A stretch of DNA of 64,000 bases, taken from assembly GCF_904849725.1 (NCBI RefSeq), contig NC_058521.1:341976638-342040637 (forward strand), written 5' to 3'. This DNA is from Hordeum vulgare subsp. vulgare. Its lineage: Eukaryota > Streptophyta > Magnoliopsida > Poales > Poaceae. This document shows, piece after piece, positions 46,701 to 57,249 of this stretch. The notes below the pieces were generated by a model that saw only the letters and a program-made list of their open reading frames with translations, had not been told where the DNA came from and searched no databases. The position numbers and the translations under genes are program-made. How positions within the stretch are numbered: the first letter of the stretch is position 1; each line of letters opens with the position of its first letter.

Positions 46701-47489
46701 GAAGAAGATGTCGTAGGCCTAATGAAGAATATCCTATTCAACATCATCCATGGTATTCCTATCAACATCTATGATTTCTTCTTGAGGACTTTGGACGACA
46801 ATGCTATGTGTCCATTTGATCACAAGATATATGCCCCATGGATCATGAGATTCATCAGGACAAGGACAGGCATCAACTTCCATGCTGATTGCCAAAACCA
46901 TGTTAGTTATATACCTCCTATCTGGGTCAACAAGAAGACTTTTGAGCCCATTGAAGGAAAAGGCAAATCAGTGATTGAAGAAGGTAGTAGGCCCCGTGAT
47001 GGCGAGTTCAGAGAGCCAGAAGCTTACTCTTCATGGGATGATACCGAGACTCGTCCGGCAATCCCCGTTCCTCCTCGCGTGATGAATACTAGAGAGCTCC
47101 TCCTCAGTCTTCACCAAAAGGTGGATCGCAATCACAAGTGGGTCAAATGCCAGTTTGCCGCCATTGTGAAAACCCTCACTGAAACATAGAACTCTGTGAA
47201 GCTTAACCATCACTATCTGCATGAGATTTTTGACCGCACCTAGGCTACACTTGCACATCTGAAGACTCAGACAGAGCTTGAAGAAATGGACTTTGAGCGA
47301 GACTTTGACTGGTCGTGGCCTCCCAAGAAGAAGTTCAGGCCCATTCTAGTTCCAGACCTTGAAGACAACTCCTTTTCTTCATTCCGCACTGCTGAAACTG
47401 ATGAAAAACAGCTCGACACTGCTACCGGTCCAAGGAAGAAGACTACTCCCAAGAAGCATCATGGCTCTTCATCAACCGCCAAGAAGTGA
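43789..47489 (+). pseudogene. ORF3 of Copia element P (env-like position)
   Basis: Start ATG 43789 (MSVDESLGSHHINSFAAFLE…) is in frame with the long open stretch 43972-46170. A stop at 43960-43962 separates them. The N-terminal part is basic, KIERRWAKEWKEYRFVSAKYA. It is followed by Ala/Pro/Ser/Lys-rich low-complexity sequence, a conserved block (DDQTLQAIIRNKQERVAQASG; MVATFINEDKWKEQQAKV), a long acidic Pro/Gln/Glu-rich tract and a C-terminal domain from 46150 (LNYYASVLCGRNKIFQ; TWVFDWMTQNTHYKA; KIYAPWIMRFIRTRTGIN; WSWPPKKKFRP). Its end at 47489 is Lys-rich. No signal peptide or transmembrane helix is seen. The stretch of about 45855-46130 is read out of frame, a 41-bp duplication at 46553 shifts the frame, and stops occur at about 47187 and 47240. 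Function unknown. Confidence 0.8.
46553..46704 (+). repeat. 41-bp direct repeat inside ORF3 of element P
   Basis: An identical 41-base text starting CTTCAGTGTGCTCGCGCC occurs at 46553-46593 and at 46664-46704. Element M has only the second copy's position, so the first is a secondary insertion that shifts the reading frame. Confidence 0.9.
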
Positions 47490-47998
47490 AGTCTTCACGG
47501 GCGTTAGTCCTCAGTTTGTCCCTTTTTGTCACTTGATGACAAAGGGGGAGAAACTTGAGAGTTAGTCTTCAAGCGGGATATTTTGGGGATTATGAACTAT
47601 ATTTACGTTACAAACTATTTGCTCTTCTGAAGTTTTTATGTAATGAGTTGTAACTTAAGCCCGATAGTACTCTAACGCTTTTGAACATTTTTCTTCGCAT
47701 GCTTATTCCTCAAGTTTGAATGCACGCATGCTGGAATTCGTCAAATACCATTTGCCATCATGCATCTTCATTTTCTTCATATGATATGTTGCATGTATGC
47801 ATGATTTACAAGACTCAGGGGGAGATCTCCATGATATAAATCATCAATGTGCATTTGCTGTGAAAAGAAAAATCCTCAAGATACGCACATCTTCAGGGGG
47901 AGTCTCTCTGAATCTTGATTTCAAATTCCTCAAATGAGTATTTACACTTCATATTTTTGATCCCTGTTGAAGACTTAACCTAATTGTCATCAACCACC

Positions 47999-48012
47999 AA
48001 AAAGGGGAAGAT
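47999..48012 (+). other. Polypurine tract of element P
   Basis: AAAAAGGGGAAGAT directly before the 3' LTR. The 3' untranslated part 47490-47998 contains another purine-rich AAAGGGGGAGAAACTTGAGAG at about 47540, which could be a second polypurine tract. Confidence 0.85.
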
Positions 48013-49425
48013 TGTAAGTGCATCTAGTGCCCCTTAGTGATTTTGGTAGTTTGAAGACTTATAGGTTAAGTATCTAATGTGTTTATGAGTGTACACAGGA
48101 TCTATAAGTCATTTAGGAGTTTGAGATATTTGATGAATATCGACCCCTAAAAATATATATCTTCGGCTGAAGAAATTGGTGTGAAGCTGAAGAACTAAAT
48201 CGCGAAGAATCTGCGATGAAATTGATATTCCTCTTGAAGATACTGAAATTGAGGAATTCGGTGTGTCCTGAAGAAAATCATCTTGAAGACTTTGAAGCAT
48301 AAAGAATTACTCTTTCTGTTTTATTTTCTTCGCATTTGAGTAATAGGAACACCGTACTGTTAAAGGGGGTCAAAGTTACACTCTGGAATGAATTTCCTCA
48401 TGATGCTCAACCCAAGCCTAATTCTACCAAAAGACTGAAGTGAGGAATACGAGTGACATGAGGACTCTCACAGTTGAGGGTTCTGACCGTTTTGATAGCC
48501 ATGCCACATCATTGGTCTTATCCACACCAACGGTCATATTATTTAAGGTCATTAGTGTCAAATCATGTCGGGATGCTCCCAGGCTATAAATAGCCGCCCC
48601 CACAACGATTAGCTGGTTGGCTGCTCTGTTAGAAACTGACACTTGTCATAAGAGCAATCCAATTCCTCGGAGTCTTCGAGAGTAATTCATAAGTGAGGAA
48701 ATACCCCAAACACCGAAACCACAAACCAAACCTAGTGATTGAGCATCACTGAAGAAGTTGTTCCTATGTGGGACTGAAGCCTTTTACCTTTGAGGACTGT
48801 GCATCCTCCAGACGGTTAGGCGTCATGGTCTAGAGCTTTCCAGCAGTCAATTGTGGTTCGCCGGGCGACCAAGTTTGTGAGGGTTTGGAAGTCTGCCCTG
48901 AAGACTTACCACGAGTGTTGGGCAAGGACTGTGTGTTCTTAGCCCAAGGAGAACACGGTAGGTACTGTGTGTCCAGGGACTGTGTGTCCTTTGGTTTCAA
49001 TACCAAGCCGCTCCAAACCAAATGCACGACTCTCACAATAGTTGGAACTGGGTCATCAACTACTGTCTTCGCTGTGAAACGGGTTCTAATTCCTCAACTC
49101 CTTACTTTCCTCAGATTATGTGTTGATGACTTTCACTGCTACTGTTTGAAGAATTTGCTGAAGACTTTCTCTGAAATTTCTCAACCCCAAATTCTTCACG
49201 CTAGTTAATCCTCATCTGTATTCTGCGTGCCTGCTCACTGTGCAATCTGTTTTCACATTCCTCACTCTGAAAAACTGCTGTTGTGAAACTTTGCACTTCT
49301 GATCCTTTACTATTTCCGCTGTAAGTTAGTCATCAGTGAGGAATTTCCTCAAAAGGAATTTCCTCAATGATGAAATTCTGAAAATCTCCTATTCACCCCC
49401 CTGTAGTCGATATAACGCACTTTTA
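48013..49425 (+). repeat. 3' LTR of Copia element P
   Basis: 1,413 bp, starts TGTAAGTGC and ends …CGCACTTTTA, where the 5' LTR ends …CGCACTTTCA, so the terminal CA has become TA. TATA box at 48585-48592. Followed by GTAAT and the RT of element M. Confidence 0.95.
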
Positions 49426-49430
49426 GTAAT

Positions 49431-51350
49431 GTTATGTTGATTAGCATAATCAAATAGTATTCGAATAGCTTCAAGTCTAGCAACACGTGCAAAAGTTTCA
49501 TCGAAATCGATTCCTTCAACATGTGTTTAGCCTTGTGCTACAAGCCGTGCCTTATTCCTCACCACTTGACCATCCTCATCTTGCTTTTTTTGGAAAATCC
49601 ACTTGGTGCTGATGATATTGTGCTTGTGAGGATCTGGTCGTTTGACGAGTTCCCACACGTCATTTAGTTTGAACTGAAGAAGTTCATCTTGCATGGCTTG
49701 AATCCACCGAGGTTCCATGAAGGCTTCAACAAGTTTTGAGGGTTCTGTGATAGACACAAAACAGGAATGCCCATAAAAGTTAACTAAATGTGAAGCTTTT
49801 GAGCGAGTGAGAGGACCTGTCGCATTGATGTCATCGGGGATTTTGTCAAGTTCCACTTCATTTAGAATCCTCGGATGAGCTGGCTGAAGACTTTGTTTGG
49901 GCTGAGGAATTTGATCTGGAGCAATTTCCTCACATGCATCTGTCTGAATTTCATCAGTGTTGGGGCGATTTCTTTAGCAATTTCCTTAGTAAGAATGATA
50001 TCCTCAGTGGCTTTGAGCTTGATGGCTTCCTCAGGAGATAATTTATCTAGCATAGGAGGTCATTCCTCTCTTTGCAAGCCATTAGTTTCATCGAACCACA
50101 CATCTACAGTTTCAACAACATTGTTGTGATAGGTGTTGAATACTCTATAGGTGTGCGAGTCCTTTCCGTAACCAAGCATAAAACCCTCATGTGCTTTAGG
50201 TGCAATTTTTGAGCTATGGTGAGGATCTCTAATCCATCATCTTGCACCGAAGACTTTGAAATAACTTACATTGTGCTTCTTGTCAGTGAGGAGTTCATAT
50301 GAGGTTTTCTTGAGGAATTTGTGAAGATATATCCTATTGATGATGTGTCAAGCGGTGTTGCTTGCTTCAGGCCAAAAGCAACGAGGTGTCTGATATTCTT
50401 CAAGCATAGTCCTTGCCATTTCAACCAGAGTCATGTTCTTGCATTCAACGACGCCATTCTGTTGAGGAGTATAAGGAGTAGATAATTAGTGAGTAATACC
50501 AAGTTCATAAAGATAATCATCAAGACCAGTGTTTTTGAATTCTATCCCATTGTCACTCCTTATGTGTTTGATCTTGACGCCAAAGTTCGTCGAGGCTCTT
50601 GAGGAAAATCGTTTGAAGACTTCTTGCACTTTAGTTTTATACGGAATGATATGTACCCAAGTGTATCGAGAATAGTCATCATCGATGACAAAGCCATATA
50701 AATATGTTGCATTGGTTAGAGTGGCATAATGAGTAGGTCCAAACAGATCCATGTGAAGAAATTCAAACGGACGAGTAGTAGTCATGATCGTTTTCGAGGG
50801 GTGTTTGGATCTGGTCATGTTTCTAGATTGACAAGCACCGCAGATGTGGTCCTTGACGAATTTGACTGATTCAATGCCAATGACATGCTTATTCTTCGCG
50901 AGTGTGTGCAAATTTCTCATGCCTGCATGACCCAGACCTCGATGCCATAGACAGCCTTTTGAGGTTTTCGCTAGTAAGCATCTGGCTGGTTGAGGACCTA
51001 TGGAAAATCAACAATGTATAAATCTCCTCTCATAAAGCCTTCGAAGACTTTGAGTTTGTCAGATTCCGTGATGACTATGCATCTATATTTTCCAAAGATA
51101 ACAATCATATCGAGATGACAAAGCATTGAGACTGGCATGAGGTTAAACCCAAGGGATTCGACAAGCATGACTTTGTCCATGTGCCTATCCTAAGAAATCG
51201 CCAGTTTGCCAAGTCCCAATACCTTGCTTTTACCTTTATCATCATAAGTGATTTCTTCAGTGGTGATGGAGTAAGTGGCATATTCATCAGGAAAATTTTA
51301 TCACGAGTCATGTGGTTTGTGCAACCACTGTCAAGAACCCACTTTGTATT
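49431..51350 (-). pseudogene. Copia element M: protease, integrase and RT N-terminal part
   Basis: Minus strand. Protease LDSGCTNHMTRDK near 51335; integrase LHTLAKNKHVIGIES…CGACQSR, DLFGP, DDDYSRYTWVH, SDNGIEF (50486-50920), then PQQNGVVECKN. A decayed linker leads to the start of RT (49856-49527: LNDVWELVKRPDPHKHN, KKQDEDGQVVRNKARLVAQG), cut by P at 49430. Stops and shifts occur throughout. The catalytic residues I can see are kept. Confidence 0.88.
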
Positions 51351-51611
51351 CTTGGGTTTGTCGTCCTGCAGATAAATTAGTACATCTTACCATCTCAAAT
51401 GCTTCAGACTTGAAGAATATGATTTCAATTTCATAAGATAGGAATTTAATCATAAATGGTAAATTCGAGGACGTGTGAAATCTTATCATTTCATCAATTT
51501 TAGCTTGCGTCCAATCAAGCATTTTCCTGAGGTCTCCAACAAATTCTTCAAATGATGATTTTCATCTTAAGACCTGACCTACAGAAGTGATTAGTTCAAT
51601 TTCTTCACCAC

Positions 51612-54135
51612 TCATATCAGAAGGGGTGGCAAAGAGTCCATCATCCTGCGAGCACCATATGAGAAAGGGGGTATTGAAGCTAATGTACTTCTCTTCACGG
51701 TACGGGGATTAGAGTACTCAAATGAATAGGCACATAAGTTCTTTGAGGATTTATGAACATAATGATTTGAGGAATAATGCTCATATTCATATCCCTTGTA
51801 ATTTCCCTGCATATCAGAAGCATTAGCACGAGTACAAGCATAGTATTGACCATTTGAGGATTTTGATCCTCTTGAAGACTTTGGTCCACTTGAGGATTTG
51901 ATGTGGGGTTCAGGTTCTTCACAGGTGGAGTCATGGGGACATTCACGTGAAGAATTTCCAAGCAACTTTTGGGGACCCGGATTTTCCTAAGGGGTGGTCC
52001 ATTCATGTAGTTAATTGCAACATATCGAGCAAATACTTCACCAAATTGATTTTTGAACAGTTTATAGTTGGAGTCAAATGACTCATCTGAGGAATTGGAT
52101 AATTCACATGCAAAGCCTGTTAGATAAGATGGATCGACGGGAGGGCCTTAAGCAGCAACCCATGATGTTTTGGAGTACTGCTCTGGTTTCTAGTATGATC
52201 CATCACCATTCAATTTCCTCTCGAAGGCAATTCCTTTTTTCCTTGGATTCTTGTTAGAAATCTGATTTTTGAGCACATCGAAAAGGGTTTGATGCCCTTT
52301 CAGACTTTTGTATATGCATGTCACGTACAATTCCTTCAGCCCCACATTTTCGTTAGTAGCAGGTGTGGTTTCCTCAAATGAAGAATTTGATACCATAGGA
52401 ACAGTTGAAGAATGTGTAGCAATAGAAGCATTTGATGATTCTGGTGAAGAATTGGCAGTTTCGCGCTCGATGCATTTGAGACAAGGTGGAGTGAATTCAA
52501 CCAGAGCAGCACTGATCTATTGAGCAAGCAATGAATCATTTTCCATTCGAAGATCATCATGAGACAGCTTCAACTTCTCAAGATCACGTTTCCTTTGAAG
52601 AAATTCGTAGGAAAGTTTCTCATGATCAGCCAAGAGTGTGCCATAACGATCTTGAAGAGTATCAAATCTAGACTGAAGACTTTTCATATCTTCAGTGAGG
52701 ATTTGGGTACGATTCAATTCATCATTCAACAGATTATCGCTTCTGTCTAGTAGTTTTTGAATCTTTTTAATGGCACTTTGTTGTTTAGTTGCAATGTTGG
52801 CAAGTTTACTATAACTGGGATTTTTATAATCATCAGGTTCACAGTCACTTGAGTCAGAGGAGGAAGTATCATTCGGTACCTTTGAACCTTTTGCCATGAA
52901 GCAATAGGTTGGAGCGAAGTCATCGGCATAGTCATCAATGTAGATAGCGTTGTCATTTTCTTCAAGGTTGAAGATTAACTTGTTGACGAATGTGGTAGCC
53001 ATTGCAACACTTGCCACACCAGACTTTGAATCTTCTTCAGAACCTTCCTCTTCATCAGATTCCTTAGATTCTTCCTTAGAATCCATTTCCTTGCCAATGA
53101 GTGTCCATGCCTTTCTGAAACTGGTCTTCTTATGTAATGAGGACTTTGAGAATGAGGATTTTGAAGATTTCTTCTTTTTCTTTGAGTCATCAGAACTTGC
53201 ATCCTTGTATTTCTTCTTCTTTGATTCTTTCACCCAGCGAGGACAGTCAGCTATGTAGTGACCAGATTTCTTACATTTGTGGCAGGTTCTTTTCTTGTAG
53301 TCCTGAGATGAAGATTTTGATTTTCTCATATCTCTTCTTGAAATTTACCAAACTGGCCACCCTTTGTAAACTTCTGGAATTTCCTCACGAGCATTGCAAG
53401 CTCCTCTCCAAGTTCTTCAAGGTCACCAATGTTGCAATCTGAGTCTTCTTCCTTAGAAGAGGAAATTGCTTTAGCCTTCAGAGCATGAGGTCTTGAGTAG
53501 CTTGGTCCATACAGATCTCTCTTTTCTTCCTGTTGGAATTCATGAGTATTGAGTCTTTCGAGTATGTCAGTAGGATCAAGCATCTTATAGTCTCCTCTTT
53601 CTTGACTAATCAGAACCAGTGTATCAAATGATGGATCAAGAGATCTTAGAAGTTTCTTCACAACTTCATGGTCACTGATGTCTCGAGCTCCCAGTGTTTA
53701 CACTTCATTTGAGATGTCAGTGAGGCGATCGAAGATATCTTGGCATCTTTCATTGTCAAGCCTCTTGAAGTGATTGAAGAGATTGTGAAGAACATCAACA
53801 CGAAAGTCACGCTGAGTTGAGATTCCTTCATTGACTTTGGACAACCTATCCCTGATAAGCTTAGTCATACCCAAAGCACTCACTCTGCCATACTGACCTT
53901 TGCTCACATGGCAACAGATGATATTCTTCGCTTGAGAATCAAGTTGCTTGAATTTCTTTACATTAGCGGCAGAGACAGTAGCAGTGATGGAGGGAATACC
54001 ATGTTCCTCAATGTACTAGAGATCATTGTCAATAGCCTGAAGATGCATCTACATCCTAGTCTTCCGGTAGGGAAAGTCCTTTCCTTCGACGGTAGGACAT
54101 CCTGAAGTAACCTTTATCATACCTACGGTTGACAT
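51612..54135 (-). pseudogene. Copia element M gag
   Basis: ATG at 54135, 54 bases after the PBS, as in P. It is collinear with P gag: capsid part with stops (one near 54020, one at 53700-53698), a one-base deletion near 53337 that shifts the frame before the zinc knuckle CHKCKKSGHYIADC (in the frame starting 53329), Lys/Ser-rich and acidic tracts, and a long helical extension. It keeps a segment of about 28 residues (NPSYSKLANIATKQQSAIKK…) that P has lost. The final part (51965-51612) has SSGPKSSRGSKSSNGQ and a Tyr-rich stretch. Confidence 0.88.
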
Positions 54136-54188
54136 AACTAAAACTCCAGGTGGTTAAACCAAAATCACACAGACCAAGGGAGTACCTT

Positions 54189-54200
54189 GCTCTGATACGA
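54189..54200 (-). other. Primer-binding site, tRNA-Met type, one mismatch (element M)
   Basis: Minus strand TCGTATCAGAGC, against TGGTATCAGAGC in P. Two bases from the LTR end at 54203. Confidence 0.88.
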
Positions 54201-54997
54201 ATTGAAAGTGCATTATATCGACTAGATGGGGGTGAATAGGCGATTTTTAGAATTTCATCGCTGAGGAAATTCCTTGTGAGGAAATTCCTCAATGATGAAT
54301 TAAGTGCGGCGGAAATGGCGTAGGATCAGAGATGCAAAAAATACTACAGCAGATTACTTGGTGAAGATTATGAGAATCAGTTTGCACAGTACACAGGTAC
54401 AAAGTACGCAGGTGAAGATTAGCTCGAGTGGAGAATCTAAGGTTGAGGAAATTTAGAGAAAGTCTTCACGCAAATTCTTCAAACAGCACAGATGAAATTC
54501 TTCAACATACAGTTTTGAGGAAATGAAAGAGTTGAAGAAATAGAACCCATCGTTCGATGAAGAAAGTTGTTGATGACCCAGTTCCAACTGTTGTGACAGT
54601 TGTACGTCTGGTTTGGAGCGGCTTGGTATTGAAACCAAAGGACACACAGTCCCTACCGTATTCTCCTTGAGCTAAGGACACACAGTCCTTGCCCAACACT
54701 CGTAGTAAGACTTTAAGGCAGACTTCCAAACCGTCACAAACTCGATCACCATGCAATCCACAATTGACTGCTGGATTCTCTAGACCATGACTCCTAACCG
54801 TCTAGAGGATGCACTGTCCTCAAAGGAACAAATTCTTCAGTGATGCTCAATCAGTTGGTTTTGGTTTGGGGTTTAGTGTTTGGGGTATTTCCTAACTTGA
54901 AGATTTCCTCTCGAAGATTGAGGAATTTGGGTTGCTCTAAATGACTAGTGTCAGTTTCTCCCGGAGCAGCCAACCAGCAAGTGCATGTGGGGGTGGT

Positions 54998-55005
54998 TAT
55001 TTATA
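54998..55005 (-). promoter_or_regulatory. TATA box of the M 5' LTR
   Basis: Minus strand AGGCTATAAATAACCACCC. Same position and context as in the LTRs of P. Confidence 0.75.
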
Positions 55006-55518
55006 GCCTGGGAGCATCCTGACATGATTTGACATAAATGCTCTTAAATATTGTGACCGTTGGGTGGATAAGATCAGTGAGGTGGCGCATGTCGCGGCAA
55101 TGTTCGGAACTTTCAACTGTGAAAGTCCTCATGTCTCTCATATTCCTCACTTTGAGGCTTTGGTAGGTTTAGGCTTGGGTTGAGCATCATGAGGAAACTC
55201 ATTCCGTAGTATTGCTTCTAACCCCTTCAACAGTACAGTGTTCCTATGACTCAAGAGTAATGAAAAAGAAACAAAAAGAGTAAATCTTCATGCTTCAAAG
55301 TTTTCAGGCGATTTTTCTTCAGGACACACCAAATTATTCATCTTCAATATGTTCAAGAGGAATATCAATTTCATCGCAATTTCTTCGCTATTAAAGTCTT
55401 CAAGGTAAGACCAAATTCTATAGCCGAAGACATTCATTTTTAGGGGTCAATATTGATCATATAACTCAAACTCCTCAATGACTTATAGAGCTTGTGTACA
55501 CTTCCAAACACATTAGTT

Positions 55519-55560
55519 CCTGTGGCCCAAGATGCACTTACAGTTCTTCATCTTCAATAT
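55519..55560. repeat. Patchwork filler DNA (templated repair scar)
   Basis: Three joined pieces each have a template within about 210 bases. CCTGTGGCCCAAG (55519-55531) equals 55631-55643 in the flank. GATGCACTTACAGTTC (55531-55546) matches the LTR-flank junction 55592-55607 with one mismatch. TTCATCTTCAATAT (55547-55560) equals 55337-55350. The homologous LTR at 28540 has a 13-base stretch here instead. Confidence 0.85.
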
Positions 55561-56680
55561 CTTCAAACCACCAAAATCACTAAGGGCACTAGATGAACTT
55601 ACAGTTCGTAACCCGGTCTTCAGGTGCGCTCCTGTGGCCCAAGCACGAGTGTCGTTCACACCCCGTGTGCCCCTAGAAGCACCGTTGCGTGCCCCCGCAG
55701 GCCAAGCATAAGTGTCGTTGACAGCCCGTGTGGCCAAGAGAGCACATCATCAGGAGAGTCGTTGTGTGGAGCTGCAAGGCTCCTATCGAGCTCCAAGTCA
55801 TGTCATATTTGTCTTGTTTGTGACGGCTTGTCGAGAAAGCGCGACACTAAGGACCTTGGCGAGATGGCTAACACTGGTGGCCATCCCGCGGGCTAGAGCT
55901 CGGACACTTAGATTGCTCGACGCTCTGAGGACGAGTTGTGCACAGACGCCGTGGCTAACCCCTCACCATCGATCCTTCCTTGGGCGTTTGCCGAGCCGCG
56001 TCATTACCCGGTGGCGTCGGAGCATCACAGCTTAAAGTTCAGACAAACAATACCATCTCAAGTGAAGGTTAATCGAGTTTTTCTACATGTCCAAAAAGCG
56101 CCCGCTCGAGGCGAGATGAAGTACAGGCAACCACCTGAGTCAGGCAACCCAAAAATTAACCTAGCATCCATGTTGCCGTGGGAGCATTGGGCCTCTTGAT
56201 GATGAACACTACCGAGGACTACACCTACAGGAGGGGAGGGAAACTAGCTCCAGAAGCTACAGCACCTTGCGTGTTGAATCCTGAGGCCACGAGGACCCAC
56301 GGGATATGGCACTTCGTGAAGCTCGTGCGACCCCACTTCCGATTGTTTGTCGTATTGTGAACTATGATCTCGTGTGTCCCCACCAACCCGCACCATTCTT
56401 GTAGGTTGAGGTGCACCTCCACGCGGTCTAGGAAACACCGAGGCGAGAGCCCTCGAGCCCGGCCTGACAAAGGTGGCAGCTACAATCCCCTATGCCGGAG
56501 GGAAGTGCGCGCCGGTCGAAGGTGCGGGGCGCTCGGCGCTGACGCTTGTCGTGGCTCTCCCCAGCCTGTCCGTGCAAACACGGGCCCGACACTGGGTTGT
56601 GCGCACCTAGTAGTCCTCTGTGTTGTGAGTGCACGCATTGTGGTCAGGGCATAACACATTGCCGACTCTTCCGGGCATGC

Positions 56681-57181
56681 CTATGCGGGGGCCAAGCGGC
56701 GGCCCAGAGCCGACCACCGAGACCCTGAGGAGCGAGAGCACCGCGCTGGGCACGCCTCGTCCGGGCCCCTCGAGCCGAGACCCAAGAGGATCGCCAAGAG
56801 GTGGTGGAGGCGGTTCGCTGTTGAGCCCCCCGCTTCTAGCACCGGGGGACGAAGTAGGACATAGGGTGCCAAGGCCCTCATGGCAATGGTGACGAGCTCC
56901 CTAATGTGGGCCGACCGGGCGTCGCATCCTCTATCCATCGGGCGCTGGTGGAGCAACTCGCCCGCAATGAGCAGTGCATCCTACGCATTTGGATCTCCCA
57001 AGTGAACGCACGCCGCGGCGAATGCCGCGGGGGGTGTGGCGGAGCCGCCACCCTGCTGCGTCGGGGGCCGTGAAGGGCCCTGTTGCCCTTGTTTGACCGT
57101 GGTAGTGGTTGCGACGCCGGTGGGCCAGTACAGGCCGCCCGATGCCGAGCCCCCGGGGCGCGTGTAGGGAGCATCAGCCAT
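56681..57181 (-). pseudogene. Gag N-terminus of the GC-rich Gypsy
   Basis: ATG at 57181 starts MADAPYTRPGGSASGGLYWP…, a Gly/Pro/Ala-rich beginning ending at a stop near 56981. The downstream text (56956 on, minus) reads LHQRPMDRGCDARSAHIREL and VTIAMRALAPYV, then a Gly/Ser linker. This style, with a MAxAP… start and ELL.QRP.DR… block, is what I recall from gag proteins of GC-rich Triticeae Gypsy elements. Frameshifts follow, and no zinc knuckle is seen before M interrupts. Confidence 0.45.
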
Positions 57182-57230
57182 GGGGTCGGTGAAGATGGAG
57201 CAAAACTGGAGCGGAAGAGCAGCTGCACAC

Positions 57231-57249
57231 CCCTACCGGCCGCGCCGAA
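57231..57249 (-). other. Putative primer-binding site of the GC-rich Gypsy
   Basis: Minus strand TTCGGCGCGGCCGGTAGGG directly after the LTR end. Related elements carry TTGGCGCGCCAGGTAGGGG here (memory), so this would be a mutated copy. Confidence 0.4.

Larger units (their letters stand above)
35147..49425 (+). mobile_element. Copia element P (SIRE/Maximus type), plus strand, complete, inactive
   Basis: A 14,279-bp insertion with perfect 5-bp duplications, two LTRs (1,420 and 1,413 bp), Met PBS, gag, protease, integrase, RT, RNase H, a candidate internal promoter, ORF3 and a polypurine tract. It sits in opposite orientation inside element M of the same family. In the first 430 aligned LTR positions I count about 18 differences, so it is younger than M. 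Gag-protease-integrase keep one frame with a few stops. RT is shifted and its catalytic site is YVDH, so the copy cannot replicate by itself. Confidence 0.95.
27184..55603 (-). mobile_element. Copia element M (SIRE/Maximus type), minus strand, split by element P
   Basis: A long Copia element in minus orientation: 5' LTR 55603-54203, Met PBS, gag 54135-51612, protease/integrase/RT N-part 51350-49431, then P inserted (35147-49425 plus duplication), RT C-part and RNase H 35141-34108, ORF3 32712-29113, polypurine tract, 3' LTR 28581-27184. Without P it is about 14.1 kb, like its relative P. The order protease-integrase-RT is that of Copia, and the extra ORF after RNase H is typical of the SIRE lineage (Maximus in Triticeae, from memory). 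LTRs differ by about 8 percent by eye. Flanking pentamers are ATTCC (27179-27183) and GTTCG (55604-55608), only three of five matching. Confidence 0.9.
54203..55603 (-). repeat. 5' LTR of Copia element M
   Basis: 1,401 bp. On the minus strand it starts TGTAAGTTCATCTAGTGCCC and ends …GCACTTTCA. About 8 percent different from 27184-28581 by eye. A 13-bp stretch near its start in element direction is replaced by about 40 bp of filler (55521-55560). Confidence 0.92.
55604..57249 (-). mobile_element. GC-rich Tat-like Gypsy, internal region next to the 5' LTR
   Basis: Lies between Copia element M and an LTR that starts, in plus coordinates, at 57250. The end of that LTR (minus strand …GGAGCCCCGACCCCGACA) is followed by a PBS-like TTCGGCGCGGCCGGTAGGG and a gag-like start at 57181. 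Much of 55604-56680 is GC-rich without a clear frame. I see only short shared motifs such as AGTGTCGTT(C/G)ACA…CCCGTGTG, repeated at 55648 and 55710. The element was the insertion target of M, so its other part should be left of 27184. Confidence 0.5.
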
